From assembly GCA_023213315.1 (NCBI GenBank), contig JAKCPI010002471.1, forward strand, positions 182,265 through 246,264: DNA of 64,000 nt, given 5' to 3'. The position numbers and the translations under genes were made by a program. Positions 1-11,608 of the stretch are shown here, in pieces. The DNA comes from Euborellia annulipes. Taxonomy: Eukaryota > Arthropoda > Insecta > Dermaptera > Anisolabididae. The notes beneath the pieces are model-generated. The model worked only from the letters and a program-made list of their open reading frames with translations, was not told the origin of the DNA and ran no database searches. The first letter of the stretch is position 1. Each line of letters starts with the position of its first letter.

Positions 1-1680
1 AATTAGATTATTCAAATTATTAAATTATATAAAGAGAATATTGGAACCAAATTAAATTTTAAGACAAAATATAAAGAAAAATAAACAATGACAAATAGGT
101 CATTAATTATCATTAGTGAAATAAGGGTCAATCAATGACGCTTATTTTACTAAATTATTTGACTAAATTATTAAAAATGAAATGTTCAGAATCCAAAAAT
201 CAGTATTAAGATAAAGAAAAAGATGGATAAAAAACAAATGTCACTTATCAAACAAAGGATGTCGAAATGTTGAACAGCGTGCGGCCGAAACAAAGAAAGA
301 TGTCGGCCTGATGTCTCCCAAGGAAAGGAAGAAATTGGCTTTCCCCAGTCAGCAACAGAGTTGAACAAAGAGTTCATATGATTGCCCGGTGGCGATTGGT
401 TGATCAAACAGATCAAAATTATAATATAAATTATAATTTTATTTCTCTCTCTCCGATTAATTAATAGTGACTACTTAGTCAATGTGGTATTGTTTATATT
501 AAAGTTATAAACAATAGAGATTTAAATTAGCAAATTAATCGCCAATTAACAAGGAGTCCACATGGACTCTCTAGTTTCGTGGACCATCGAAACCAGCTAA
601 AATGTTTGCCAGATGGGCAAACAAAGAGAGAGAGAGAGAGAGAGACGGTGTCTTCTCAAGTAGTTACAAGGACAGAGGCTGGACTCCAACTGCCTGACTG
701 ACGACAGGGCGAAGGGCTTCGAGACTCGGTTGACCGGATGGGCTGAGGCCATAAAGCTCGCAATTTTTATGGACAGTATACGCCATCTGTTAGGGACTTG
801 CCTTACACTTTGCAATTGGCTTCAAATTTGAAATGTTTGAAATTATTATTGATTTTGGCTGCAACATTACTATATTTCAGTAAAGAAAGTCTCGTTCACA
901 CTACGTTAGTATTTAGTCGAGTAGCAGAGGCGTATTTAATCTTTTGTTGCCTCTAGGCAGTGGATCAATGCCGCTTGCCCCCCCCCCCCTTCAATCACGG
1001 TTCAACTTTACATGAAAAAAATTGAATGACCGAATGAAAAAGAGTAAAATACAAGAATGGAGAGAAAAATTCAGCCACTGGGAGAAATAATTAATCAATT
1101 ATTTTGTTTTCACTGTCAACATTTCGGTCACCAATCGTGATCTTCCTCATTGACTGAAAGCCAACCTCGCTGTTTCGTATATTTTTACAATGCTTTTATT
1201 TCTTTTTTAATTTCGATGATATATGAGATGGTATTGAGGTAAAGAACATCGATATCAAGTAACAAAAAATGTTTATATCATTTATGATAAAAACCTCTTT
1301 GACTTTGAAGAACAGGACCTCGAGCGTACATCTCAACTTTTTTCAGAAAAGATTTAACGGTAAGAAGAAGTGAGAAAAACGTACAAAAAAATCAGGAACA
1401 CATGAATTAAGATAAAATAAATAAATAATTGAAAAATTTCATTTATGATGTTTCACTGAAGAGAACTTATAAGTTTAATAATTTAAATAATAATCCTCTT
1501 AAAGGCTGGAGTGGCAAGAGCCTCCCTCTCTGCTCTTGACTGCCCTATTCACAAACAAATCTATAACAATTTATTTAAGTGGTCGATGATTAGATTGACT
1601 CAAAAGCTTTTATCAGAGAAAGGATGGCAAAAAGATGTCTAAAGCCACGCCAAACTACCCTATCTGGCTGATTGTAACAA
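1..1680. other. Intronic or downstream sequence without a recognisable gene
   Basis: AT-rich sequence with a (GA)n run near 626..645 and a C tract near 980..989. The part from about 545 to 830 is less AT-rich and contains a small gtccacatggac palindrome, but no reading frame that I recognise. Confidence 0.5.
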
Positions 1681-1682
1681 AA

Positions 1683-1721
1683 CCAAGATTGAAAGACTGA
1701 GACTGAGTCTTTCAATCTTGG
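1683..1721. repeat. Perfect 16-bp hairpin
   Basis: CCAAGATTGAAAGACT is followed seven bases later by its exact complement. With a 7-nt loop, the 39-nt structure is too short for a normal microRNA precursor. It may be the centre of an inverted repeat element related to the hammerhead locus at 1864. Confidence 0.6.
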
Positions 1722-1863
1722 TCGGCGTTGGAGGTTGTCTGCACACCTTGACAGTCTTTAGCTATATGTTCACATATACAACTGTTAAATTTGTTAAAGT
1801 ATTATGCACGATATACATATCTGTTGTGTGTACATTATAAAATTAACCAACTTTTGTTCAACA

Positions 1864-1918
1864 ATTATTTCGTCCTGAAAATGGGAGCGACGCGCTTCCG
1901 AAACGTCGACGAAATAAT
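1864..1918 (+). ncRNA. Hammerhead-like ribozyme motif (PLE type), solo
   Basis: Stem I is an exact 11-bp pairing of ATTATTTCGTC with GACGAAATAAT. Stem II (GGGAGCG/CGCTTCC, one G-T pair, 3-nt loop) leads into GAAACGTC. The core reads CTGAAAA rather than CTGANGA, so G8 is lost and self-cleavage is doubtful. The downstream TTTTATTT..TGCTGGCTGC tail is shared with other hammerhead elements here. Confidence 0.6.
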
Positions 1919-1921
1919 ATA

Positions 1922-2655
1922 AAAGTTTTTTTTTTATTTCTGCTGGCTGCTCTGCTCATAGCTTTCCTTATTAAATTTTATTTTTTTGAAGAAAATAACA
2001 AAAATGAATCTTTTTCAGCGGTCAATCTTTTAGTTTTGATTCTAGATTGAAATTATCGACAGACTATTTTATTTTTATGACAATTTTTTGGTCATCTTCT
2101 AAGTAGGAGATTTTTCTCTTTGATTGTTGTTCTTTTAGTAAACTCTGAAAATTTTCCTCCCAATGAATACTCATCGCCCCTCCCCCCCCTCCTGATAACC
2201 CAAATCGACCACTTGATATAAACTTTCAACGTTCAATTCTAAAAAATGTAGGCCTACTTTCTTTTATAAATATGTGTGGGCTTTAATTTTGTCGTCCAGT
2301 GTACTATGCGTATTGTGGATTAAAAAATTTAAGCTGTAATTTTGGCCTAACAAAAGCCTCAAATCTATTTTTAAAAAAAGGGAAATCCGAAATCCGACAG
2401 CTTAATTATCAATTTAACTCTCCCTATTTTAGGGTTATAGCTTCGGTGACAAAATATTTTGTCTCCAGGCAAATGCAGCTAAAAATAAATTAGATAATAT
2501 TAATTATGAACGCAAAGCCCGAATTGAGTCAGTTAGCAACCAAGCTTATAAAGAGGAAAAAAGCTAAATAATGATTTATAAACGGATAAAAAAAATTCAA
2601 CGTAAAATCCAATTTAATTGATGATTGGGAAAGCCTGGTGTAGATAGATGAACGA
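1922..2655. other. Intronic sequence, nothing recognised
   Basis: AT-rich, with a C tract near 2179. The 64-codon open frame from 2299 has no recognisable domain and is taken as chance. Confidence 0.45.
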
Positions 2656-2658
2656 CAA

Positions 2659-2875
2659 ATGAAAATTCTGGAGGTATTTTCAGGTCAAATTTTATTATCA
2701 CTATACAGTTGACGTTTCGGTTGACTCAACGCCTCCCTTCATCAGGACTAATGTGGTTTTAAAAAAATGAATAATAATGATTAGTCCTGATGAATGGAGG
2801 CGTTGAGTCCCCCGAACGTCGACTGTATAGTGGTAATAAAATTTGGCCTGAAAATACCTCCAGTAATTTCATTTA
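2659..2875. mobile_element. Inverted hammerhead pair element (PLE-like)
   Basis: Arms of about 45 bp (TGAAAATTCTGGAGG... and its complement ending ...CCTCCAGTAATTTCA) enclose a minus-strand hammerhead-like motif at 2702..2753 and a plus-strand one at 2780..2830. Both keep CTGATGA. The left copy has GAAACGTC; the right copy is worn to GAACGTC, and stem II is poor in both. A Helentron-like copy begins about 60 bp to the right. Confidence 0.65.
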
Positions 2876-2933
2876 ACTTATCATTAGGCATTAAAATTTC
2901 CGAGCCAGGGAGAGGTTCCCCAAAATCTAAAAA

Positions 2934-3607
2934 AAATCTGGTGTGACTGCGCACAGCACACAACTTTCTCTTACCTTCGGTAATCGAAAGTTGTGTTCTG
3001 TGCTTGTCACACCAGATTTTTTGTGTCGACATGTATTTAGTTTCCGACAGTAGGGTACATTGGATTTTAAGATGTAAAATTTATAAGTATGGGAAAATAT
3101 TTATATTTTGATACCATGGCAACCATTTCTCCTATCTTTCCTATGAAGCACAAGAGTAAAGTGGTCTTCAGAAGATTTCAATCACAAAATGAGAATATAC
3201 ATTTTAAAGAGAATCTAAAAAATAATTGATTTTTGAATTTTAAAAAAATCGTTGGAGCAAATTTTGAGAAAATTGAAAAAAACTGAAAAATTGCATCAGT
3301 AAAGTACTAGTACTCTTTGGCCAATTTTGTTGAAAGGCTTCGTGTCACGTCCCAGGGGGGTGCCTAACTTAAATATAAAATTTCAACTTCCTAGCTCTTT
3401 TCGTTCTTGAGATATTTTGTTCACAGACAGACACACAGACAGACAGACAGACAGACAGACCATGTCGCGAAAACCACTTTTTGGATTCAGGGGACCTCAA
3501 AACGTGAAGATCCATCAAAATCTCGACATCGAATTTTTGACATGAAACCAATACTTTCTCTCTCTATATATATATTACATATATACATAGGTAAGAGAAA
3601 GTAAAAA
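2934..3607 (+). mobile_element. Helentron-like element copy A1, full length
   Basis: It opens with a long hairpin (AAATCTGGTGTGAC paired with GTCACACCAGATTT, plus inner pairing). An AT-rich body with ACTAGTACTCTTTGG follows, then an (ACAG)n tract at 3422..3460, the block CATGTCGCGAAAACCAC, and a TA-rich end closing in GTAAGAGAAAGTAAAAA. The end palindrome pairs TACTTTCTCT with AGAGAAAGTA. Hairpin ends plus an internal (GTCT)n and (TA)n microsatellite are features of Helentron-derived elements such as DINE-1/mini-me; family membership is inferred. It is nearly the same as the copy at 61740..62437. Confidence 0.7.
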
Positions 3608-4267
3608 TTGCTAATAAATAAAAATTTGGCAAATAGAGAAGAAATAGTGTGAATAGTAGTAGAAATATAATGTTAGATTGTGTTTATTCGTAATATTTTT
3701 TTAACAACGTTGTTTTAAGGCTGTAAGCACACCAAATGAGCAAAACGTTTTAGAACAAAACGTTTTGCTCAATGCCAACGCACACCGTTTGAGCAAAACG
3801 CTCAATGGCAAAACATTTTGTTCAATGATGTCGAATCATGTCCAATTGTATTTTGCCTCCTCAATGTGCGTTGACCCTTAGAGAAGCATTTTTAGGCACG
3901 ATGCGTTCAGCTTAGGAGAGAGAGAAGCTGAATGGCAGAAGAGATTGGAAGTCAAAGGAGAAAATTTTAGACTAGTATGTTAGTGTTCTTCTCCAAAACA
4001 AAATATATACGTGATTAAATGGACCAGTAAAACGAAAAAGATATTAAGAAAATTATCAAGATAATTCCTATCAAGATGGAACAACGAATCAGACATCTAC
4101 TTTATATTGTTATATAATTTAAGCAATTTGCCCACCTATCAAAAATTGCTCAATACGGTTATGGATATAATACCAACACAAGAATTATCAAATATAAAAT
4201 AGCTGGAAATATATGATAGAATGATATGAAAGTGCAGGCAGCCAAAAATAAAACTCTCTCGATTTTT

Positions 4268-4557
4268 GAGAAGGAGCAGGTGCAGCCAAAAAACAAAAGC
4301 CTCCGATTTAATACAATTTAATGAGACGTTTCGGGTGAATTTCATCTACCCATCTTCATTCTCACTAAATAAATACGATGGCCCACATCGCCAGGATATA
4401 TGATACATACATTTACATGTATTACCCTATTGACCAACTCCGGGACTTTTAACAATTTTGAAGGACTGAAGATGGGTAGATGAAATTCACCCGAAACGTC
4501 TCATAAAATTGTATTAAATCGGAGGCTTTTGTTTTTTGGCTGCACCTGCTCCTTCTC
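4268..4557. mobile_element. Inverted hammerhead pair element (PLE-like)
   Basis: Arms begin GAGAAGGAGCAGGTGCAGCC and end with the complement. The plus-strand motif at 4458..4510 reads CTGAAGA, GGGT..ACCC stem, GAAACGTC. The minus-strand motif at 4318..4362 has ATGAAGA in place of CTGAAGA. Stem I pairing is weak. The spacer between motifs is about 95 bp. Confidence 0.65.
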
Positions 4558-4611
4558 CTGTCTATAGAAAAACAGCCATTGACTTCATTGATTGATCTCT
4601 CGATTCTTTGC

Positions 4612-4660
4612 GAACGCTCAGACGTTTCTGGTAAAGTTTATTCACCCATCCTCAGTGAAC
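4612..4660 (-). ncRNA. Hammerhead-like motif, degenerate
   Basis: On the minus strand CTGAGGA is followed by GGGT-rich sequence and GAAACGTC. The flank ctctcgatt is also found at the edge of the element just to the left, suggesting a partial second copy. Confidence 0.4.
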
Positions 4661-4795
4661 AATTCTATTAAGAGAGAGTTAAGTCTATTAAATTATACAT
4701 AGTTGATATTGGAATTTATTATATTTTCTATTTAATTTAGTATTATGATGTATGTACCTGTTTAAAAATTTTTTTTAGAATATTTAAAATCGTTG

Positions 4796-5430
4796 TTTTT
4801 ACTTTCTCGTATCTCTGTATATGTTAATATATATAGAGAGAAAGTATTGGATTCATGTCAAAAATTCGATGTCGAGATTTTGATGGATCTTCACGTTTTG
4901 AGGTCCCCTGAGTCCAAAAAAGTGGTTTTCGCGACATGGTCTGTCTGTATGTGAACAAAATATCTCAAGAACGAAAAGAGCTAGGAGGTTGAAATTTTAT
5001 AATTAAGTTTGTCATCTCCATGGGACGTGACACGAAGCTTTTGAACAAAATTAGCCAAAGAGTACTAGTACTTCACTGATGCACTTTTTCAGTTTTTTTC
5101 GATTTTCTCTAAATTCGCTCCAATGATTTTAATTAAATTTCAAAAATCAATTATTTTTTAGATGCTCTTTCAAATGTATATTCTCATTTTGCCATTGAAA
5201 TGTTCTGAAGACCACTTTACTCTTGTACTTCATAGAAAAGATAGGAGAAATGGTTGCCATGACAACAAAATATAAATATTACCCCAATCTAATAAATTTT
5301 ATATCTTATATATATCGGCGGAAACTAAATATATGTCCACACGAAAAATCTGGTGTGACAAGCACAGAACACAACTTTCGATTAAGGTAAGAGAAAGTTG
5401 TGTGCTGTGCGACAGTCACTCCAGATTTGT
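4796..5430 (-). mobile_element. Helentron-like element copy A2
   Basis: This is a full copy in reverse. It starts TTTTTACTTTCTC with the short end palindrome and contains GTCTGTCTG microsatellite remains near 4938. It ends with the terminal hairpin that closes in a slightly mutated GACAGTCACTCCAGATTT. The body carries the family landmarks ACTAGTAC and GGTTGCCATG. Confidence 0.7.
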
Positions 5431-5434
5431 ATAG

Positions 5435-6550
5435 TTAAAGATACAACAAAAAATTATTAGAGAATAGTCATGAATCATTCTAATTTTTTTTTTTTTTTTT
5501 TTTAATTGCCTCGTGGGTAATTTCATCTGATTAGGTAAATGGGTCCCATTTCCAAGTCAGATCCAAATATGAATGGATGACGACTGGAATAGTAGATAAA
5601 ATTTTAATGCTTATGTAGCATGGGACTATAAAACTCCTTTTTTCTCTCTCTCTCTCTCTCTCTTGTTCTTCCCATCCAGAAATAACCAACGATTTATTTC
5701 GAGATGTCTGTCAACCAGCAACAACGATGCTATCAACTTAATTTGGATTTTATTCCCTCTATCTTTATTTAAATTTCATTAGTGCATAAATTACACGCTA
5801 ACACCTTGAATATAGACTAAGAGTATCCAAAATCAATAATATTGTTAATTACGCCTTGTTTAGTTGTTGGATTAAAAATTATCGTTGAATATATTCCAGA
5901 TATATATACAATCAAGAAACGGAGTTCCAAAGCAAATATTTAACCAAAGAGGGAATTTATAACTATCTGCATAACATTGCATCTTAACAATAAAGGTATA
6001 GAAGTCCAGGCTTTGTTAGAAGTTATATCAAAGTTCACTTTACGATTCAAATAGATATGATATAAATAACAATTGCCAGAGTTTCTGATTAGTAAATAAT
6101 ACAAATAATATTACTAATTAACATATTGATTAATAAGTTCAACAACAGATGGCGCCTATAATAAAAAAAAACCAAAACTTTCTCAGTTAGTACCCAGCTA
6201 TAGAAGTTATGCCTCGAAATTTCATGACATTTCGGTATTGTGTTACAGTAGTTTTAGAGACGTTACTTTTGTCATTTTCAGAAAGATGGAATTTTGTGTA
6301 CATTGCTTTTTAAAACAACCGCAAACATTACTTATTAAAAATTAAACCACAGTTCCGAGATCCCATAGCATTCCTGCAAATCACAAACACCCAGAACCCA
6401 GAAGAATTAGAAAATTTTTTGATATAGTGACTTATTCCATACACTATAATGTATGTTTTTAACAGGTAGAGATGTATATCTTGCATATTGTTATAAGGTA
6501 TCTGTTTGTGGCTGGAAGTATTATTAAGTAGTCAAAAAAAAAAAAAAATC
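5435..6550. other. Intronic sequence, nothing recognised
   Basis: AT-rich, with a T tract near 5485..5502 and a (CT)n run near 5643..5663. No coding or repeat family was recognised. Confidence 0.45.
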
Positions 6551-6553
6551 AAG

Positions 6554-6838
6554 ACATAAGCAGCCAAAATTATTTCTTTTATTGTTGCCGTTCCAGGCTG
6601 ACGTTTCGGCCACTGGTCTAGGCCATCTTCAGAGCAGGAGGCGAGAATAAATGAAAATTACAATTTCAGCGACACACATTCGCATGAACGGAGAGCTCAT
6701 AGGACAACAGAAAAAAAAGTCTTCTTTCGTTGTCCTATGAGCGCTCCGTTCACCTCCGGGTCTGAAGATGGCCTAGACCAATGGACGAAACGTCAGCCTA
6801 GAACGGCAACAATAAAAGTAATAATTTTGGCTTCATAT
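6554..6838. mobile_element. Inverted hammerhead pair element (PLE-like)
   Basis: Long arms (CAGCCAAAATTATT... and complement) carry a minus motif at 6590..6645 (CTGAAGA, GGCC/GGCC stem II, GAAACGTC, AGCCTGG) and a plus motif at 6752..6806 (CTGAAGA ... GAAACGTC). The centre is a second palindrome (GGAGAGCTCATAGGACAAC and complement), so the whole 285 bp can fold as one hairpin. Confidence 0.72.
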
Positions 6839-6844
6839 GTTATA

Positions 6845-7630
6845 GTGATATAGTGAACATTATTTAAAGTATATTCTGATAGATATCTATGTTTGATATA
6901 GTTTAATATATGCTTAATCATTTTGTAAATAGATTATATTGTATACAAGACAGAGTCAAATAAATGGCTAACGCCAAAAGACCGTGAATAAAGGGAAAAA
7001 AAAAAACTCAGCAGCAATCGTTTGAAAAGTGTTATCCGGGTTCTACTCCGTCCTATGGCATCTTTTTTTCCTTTAAAAACAACAAAATTCTATTGTTTTG
7101 CAAAGAGTAAAAATATCAAGAGACAATGTCTGAATGTCATATAATTAAAGATTAGCTCAGGAAAGGTAGAAATGGCGGGAGAAGAATCGTCAGAAACGGA
7201 CCTGCGAGAAGAAGCAAAATACCTATGATGAAATACTAAATAATGAACCACCCTATAATTCGAAAAATGACTTTTATTTATAATAATAACAATCAATCAT
7301 TCTAAAATCATCATACCGTCTTCTCAAATATATCTTTTAAAGGAAATAAATTTGAAAAAGCTGATCTAGAATTACAAAAAAAAAAAGATTAATTAAATGC
7401 TGACCCAACTTATGTTATATAGACCTATATATTCTTAATTTAAGAAAAATGATTCCTTTCTAATTGGTTAATCACGAAATATCCATTACCTCTTAAATAT
7501 TCGTAATACAAATATTAGAAATAAAGAGAACGTATGTTTAAGATAAATAATGAATAAAGGAAGAGATGTGCTTTTAAAAAAAAAAAAAAAAACATGAAAA
7601 AATAATGCAACAAAATCATTTGGAAATGAA
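6845..7630. other. Intronic sequence, nothing recognised
   Basis: AT-rich. The open frame on the minus strand near 7090..7296 has no recognisable domain. Confidence 0.4.
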
Positions 7631-7635
7631 AAAGA

Positions 7636-8139
7636 AAAATCTGGTGGGACTGGTCGTACAGCAGATTTTTCGTGTCGACATATATTTAGTTCTCGACAGT
7701 ACTGTACAAGAGTAAAGTGGTCTTCAGAAGATTTCAATGGCAAAATGAGAATATACATTTTAAAGAGAATCTAAAAAATAATTGATTTTTGAATCTTAAA
7801 CAAAATCGTTGGAGCGAATTTTGAGAAAATCGAAAAAAAAAAAAAAAAAAAAAAAAACTGAAAAACTACATCAGTAAAGTACTAGTACCCTTTAGCCGAT
7901 TTTGTTTAAAAGCTTATTTTCCCGCTAAAGGAAGATGTCTCACTTAAATATAAAATTTCAGCGTAACAGCTCAATTCCTTCATGCTTAAAATCGAACACA
8001 GGCACACAGACAGACCATGTCGCGAAAACCATTTTTTGGATACAGGGGACCTCAAAACGTGTATATCCATTAAAATCTCGACATCGAATTTTTGACATCT
8101 CTATATATTAGCATATATAAAGGTAAAAGAAAGTAAAAA
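7636..8139 (+). mobile_element. Helentron-like element copy A3, internally deleted
   Basis: The head hairpin is reduced (CTGGTGGGACTGGTC then GCAGATTTTTCGTGTCGACA) and the stretch between GACAGTACTGTAC and AAGAGTAAAGTGG is missing. The rest follows the family, with a 23-A tract near 7836 and only two ACAG units before CATGTCGCGAAAACCAT. Confidence 0.68.
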
Positions 8140-8577
8140 ATATCGCGTTGTTTTCTCTTATCATATCTTTAAAATAATCAATTTAATTCTCTAAGGACTT
8201 TGTTAAAGAAGTTTTCAATGAATGTATGCGTTGAGTCTAATCTGGAAGAAGCAAATAAATAAATAAGATGAAAAATGCTGACGATAAAAACTTTTTCAAA
8301 CAACATAATTCTCTATTATTTAAGAGAAGATAAATATTAAATTTGTTATTGTTTATCAACTTAAGAAAAGTTATAAAGGTACAGCAGAATGGAGAGAGGC
8401 AAGGCAGTCAGTAAAATACAAAGTTTAATTCTGTCGAAATTTTAAACATGACTAAAATTCCCTCTTTATTTTATAAAAAAAAAAAAAAAATTCTAATTAG
8501 AGGAAGTGAACGAGTCCAAATAAGAATAATTGTTGTATAAACAATTTATAGCTGAGATGTTATATTAATAAGAGGGT

Positions 8578-8825
8578 TAGCGTGCCTACCTCCTATACCA
8601 AACGTCGCGGGTTCGGACCCAGGCAGTCCGATGATTTTATTTAAGCCATTTTGGATACCAGATGGCTTAAATAAAAATGCCTCAACCCACAATATATATA
8701 TATTACTTACAACGGTTATCGTCTAAAGTCTTAAATGGCCTGAGTTGCCGAAAAGACTGTGTGAATGTGTGTGTGAGTGTGAGTGTGAATGAGAAAAAAG
8801 TGTGAATGTTTAAAAAAAAAAAATA
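8578..8825 (+). mobile_element. tRNA-derived SINE, 5'-truncated, with 11-bp target duplication
   Basis: It begins inside box A (TTAGCGTGCC), has box B GGGTTCGGACC, the palindrome AAGCCATTTTGGATACCAGA.. and a TG-rich tail ending in poly-A. AATAAGAGGGT is repeated at 8567..8577 and 8826..8836. It sits in the left arm of the hammerhead element that follows. Confidence 0.8.
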
Positions 8826-9062
8826 AATAAGAGGGTAAAAATGAGAAATGCAGCTAAGGTTATTTCTTTATTTGGTTAATTCACACAGCTGACGTTTCGG
8901 TTCCGTGTATGAACCATCTTCAGAGCTGACGAAAAGTCATTATGACACTTTCATGACTTTTCGCCAGCTCTAAAGATGGTTCAAACACGGCCGAAACGTC
9001 AGCTGTGTGAATTAACCAAATAAAGAAATAACCTTAGCTGCATTTCTCATTTTTACCTTCTT
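8826..9062. mobile_element. Inverted hammerhead pair element (PLE-like), SINE in its left edge
   Basis: Arms run from AAGAGGGTAAAAATGAG through AATTCACACAGCTGACG and are repeated in reverse on the right. The minus motif (8881..8930) has CTGAAGA, stem II GGTTC/GAACC, GAAACGTC, and stem I CAGCT/AGCTG. The plus motif (8963..9010) has CTAAAGA. The left edge is split by the SINE at 8578..8825. Confidence 0.78.
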
Positions 9063-9064
9063 AT

Positions 9065-9728
9065 CAAATAAGAATAAGGAATATTTCAAGAAAAGATTCA
9101 CATATTACCAGTGCCAGATTACCCACTAGGCAAAATATACCAAATATATTCTGTTATGATGATTTATGAATACTGTTTTTCTGGGTGTCAAATTTCCATC
9201 TCGTAACTCCTAAGAGTTACAGTTAACATCTATTTTCAGTATTTTAAGTCATTTCGTTGCAGTCTACATATACTTTGTATTGCTTTATTGCATTGTACAT
9301 ATTAATTTTTTATCTCCTAATCCCAATAGCGTTCCAAGTTGATACCAATCTATGTTGTATAGTGTAACATGAAGAAGCAAATATATTTATTTCATCAATT
9401 TTGAAGGTGGGATGTTTCGAGATATTCAAGGTTAAAGGTCAAGATCACTGATCTTTATTATGTACATTGTTTGAATATGGCCATGTTTCATGACCTTTAC
9501 AAAATTACTTGTTTCACAGTTCTATCTTTATTAGAACAGGAGTTACAGCAGTTTTTGTCTGCACTGTTTGTGAAACTTTGGTCATTTTTTTGACAGACAT
9601 TACTTTTGTTGTACTTGTGCTACAATTCTTTAATTTGGCATTTCTCCTTCTCTCATCATGGGCAAATTTTATTAAAATCGGAAATGGTCGGTCGGGTTGG
9701 CAGCTGTGTTGATTTGAAACGGAATGAA
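9065..9728. other. Intronic sequence, nothing firmly recognised
   Basis: It contains AAGGTCAAGATCACTGATC and GGCCATGTTTCATGACC, which look like remnants of a transposon end but were not resolved. The open frames here are hydrophobic and carry no domain that I recognise. Confidence 0.35.
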
Positions 9729-9730
9729 TG

Positions 9731-10224
9731 ATATAAAATTTATAAATATGAGTAAATATCTTATCTTTTGTTACCATTTCTCCTATTTTTCCTAGGAAAT
9801 ACAAGAGTAAAGTGTTTTTCAGAAGATTTCAAGGGCAAAATGAGAATATACATTTTAAAGAGCATCTAAAAAATAATTGATTTTTGAATTTTCAACAAAA
9901 TCGTTAGAGCGAATTTTGAGAAAATCGAAAAAAAAAAACTGAAAAAGTACCTCAGTAATGTACTAGTACTCTTTGGCCGATTTTGTTCAAAAGCTTCGTG
10001 TCACGTCCCATGGGGGTGCCTAACTTAAATATAAAATTTCAACCTCCTAGCTCTTTTTATTCTTGAGATATTTTGTTCACAGACAGACAGACAGACGACA
10101 GACCATGTCTCGTCTTTTGGATTCAGGGAACCTTAAATCCCTCAAAATCTCGACATCGAATTTTTGTCATGAATCTAATACTTTCTCACTATATATAAAT
10201 TACATATGTAAAAGAAAGTAAAAA
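9731..10224 (+). mobile_element. Helentron-like element copy A4, head missing
   Basis: It lacks the terminal hairpin and starts at the GATATAAAATTTATAAATATG segment. The body, three to four ACAG units at 10080..10098, a decayed CATGTCTCG block and the GTAAAAGAAAGTAAAAA end are present. Confidence 0.68.
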
Positions 10225-10980
10225 CGAATATTACTCATCGTTTCTTTCAATTCGTAAATAAATAACCCAAATACGACAAGCAAAGATTATGATTGTTTCA
10301 AATTAAATTCAAAATATAATAAAATATTACGAAAAAGTCGTAAAAGAAACAGCATTTTTTTTTAAATCCTCTTTGAATTAGGATTTACTGTAATCCTATT
10401 CGTTTGAAAATCAAAAGCCGCTTTAAGGCTAAGTTTCTTATTAAAGGTCGCATTTGGATAGGTAGCCTACTTTTTTTTTTTTTAAATTGTAATATCCTGC
10501 ACCCTTTTATTAAAGCATTAAAGTCGAAAAGCCCTTGAGAGTTCGCTTATCTCTATTGCAGCTACTTAGACCTAATCAATTTCCAAATGTCACTGGCAGC
10601 TTGGCAGCTCCAATATCGCCCCCCCCCCGCCCCCCCCGCCCGCCCGCTCTATGAGATTATATGGTATACGCGTATATATAGTCACGGGTATTATTTCAAG
10701 CCAATCAATTCTAGGGCCTAGCCACGTGCGCTACGCCACCAGGAAAGGACATCAAAAGGGCAAACATATCACACCCAAAAATAGATATCTCTCTCTCTCC
10801 CTCTCTCATCATACACTCTTTGTTGACATTAATCATTTTAATTATTATTATTTTTTTAACAATTAAAAATTTTAATATTTTAACGAATATCATTTAATTA
10901 AAAAAACAAATCGTAAAGGAATATTGCAATATTCCATAAATTTAACATAAAATGAAAGATGCACTTTAAAATCTTAACTC

Positions 10981-11031
10981 CACAGCTAACGTTTCGGTTT
11001 ACAAAGTTTAAACCATCATCAGAGCTGATTC
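10981..11031 (-). ncRNA. Hammerhead-like ribozyme motif, solo, canonical CUGAUGA core
   Basis: On the minus strand CAGCT leads to CTGATGA, one extra T, stem II GGTTT/AAACC with a 9-nt loop, GAAA, CGTT, then AGCTG, which pairs with the upstream CAGCT. The cleavage triplet would be GUU, which fits NUH. It lies in Cbl sense orientation, so a long pre-mRNA would contain it. Confidence 0.65.
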
Positions 11032-11479
11032 TCTCCAAATCACTATACGTTATTCTTGGATCTATTGATGTTACAAGGTGACCTGGTAAAGACGGAGTCT
11101 AGGCCGTAAATACCGAAAAAGACCTTAATTAAATTTTAAAAAAATGAAGTAGGGTTGTGAAAAAATTGCATCATTGAGAAAAAACAAAAAAAGATTGCAC
11201 ATTGCATTGGAGAAGATTTCATTGAATAAGCAAGAAATTCGCACATCCTTATTTGAGAAAAAACTTTCCAATTATTCATAAATAAATAATAATAACCGTC
11301 AAAGTGAGATGGAAAAAGAAGTCGATTTGTTCGGAAGAGGAAAAAGCAACAACAACAACAACAACAACTAAACAAGCGATGGGTGGCCCAGAGGAAGAAG
11401 GCTGTTGAACGTCCATTGATAAATGGAATTTCTTACTAAATGAATATTGTCAAACGATCTTGTTTTAGAACTCTAAAAT

Positions 11480-11607
11480 TCAAGAAGCAAGGGGTTGGTA
11501 ACTGAGCAGAACAACAGTCACTTAATTGTTGCGGTTAAGCGATGCCAAGTGTGGCACAATCTTGGGTGGGTGATCCCGAGGAATCAGTTCATTTTAAAAA
11601 AAAAAAA
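11480..11607 (+). mobile_element. Possible 5S-rRNA-related SINE or pseudogene
   Basis: GGTTAAGC at 11533 and CTTGGGTGGGTGATCC at 11561, 20 bases apart, resemble the A box (AGTTAAGC) and C box (CTTGGATGGGTGACC) of the 5S rRNA internal promoter. A poly-A run ends the unit at 11597..11607, directly against a Helentron-like copy. The 5' part of 5S is not recognisable. Confidence 0.4.
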
Positions 11608-11608
11608 G

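Noticed and set aside
1683..1721. microRNA precursor
   Set aside because: The hairpin is 39 nt in all, far below precursor length, and sits among inverted repeats.
3418..3462. CRISPR-like spaced repeats
   Set aside because: The regular pattern is an ACAG microsatellite in a dispersed element, in a eukaryotic genome.
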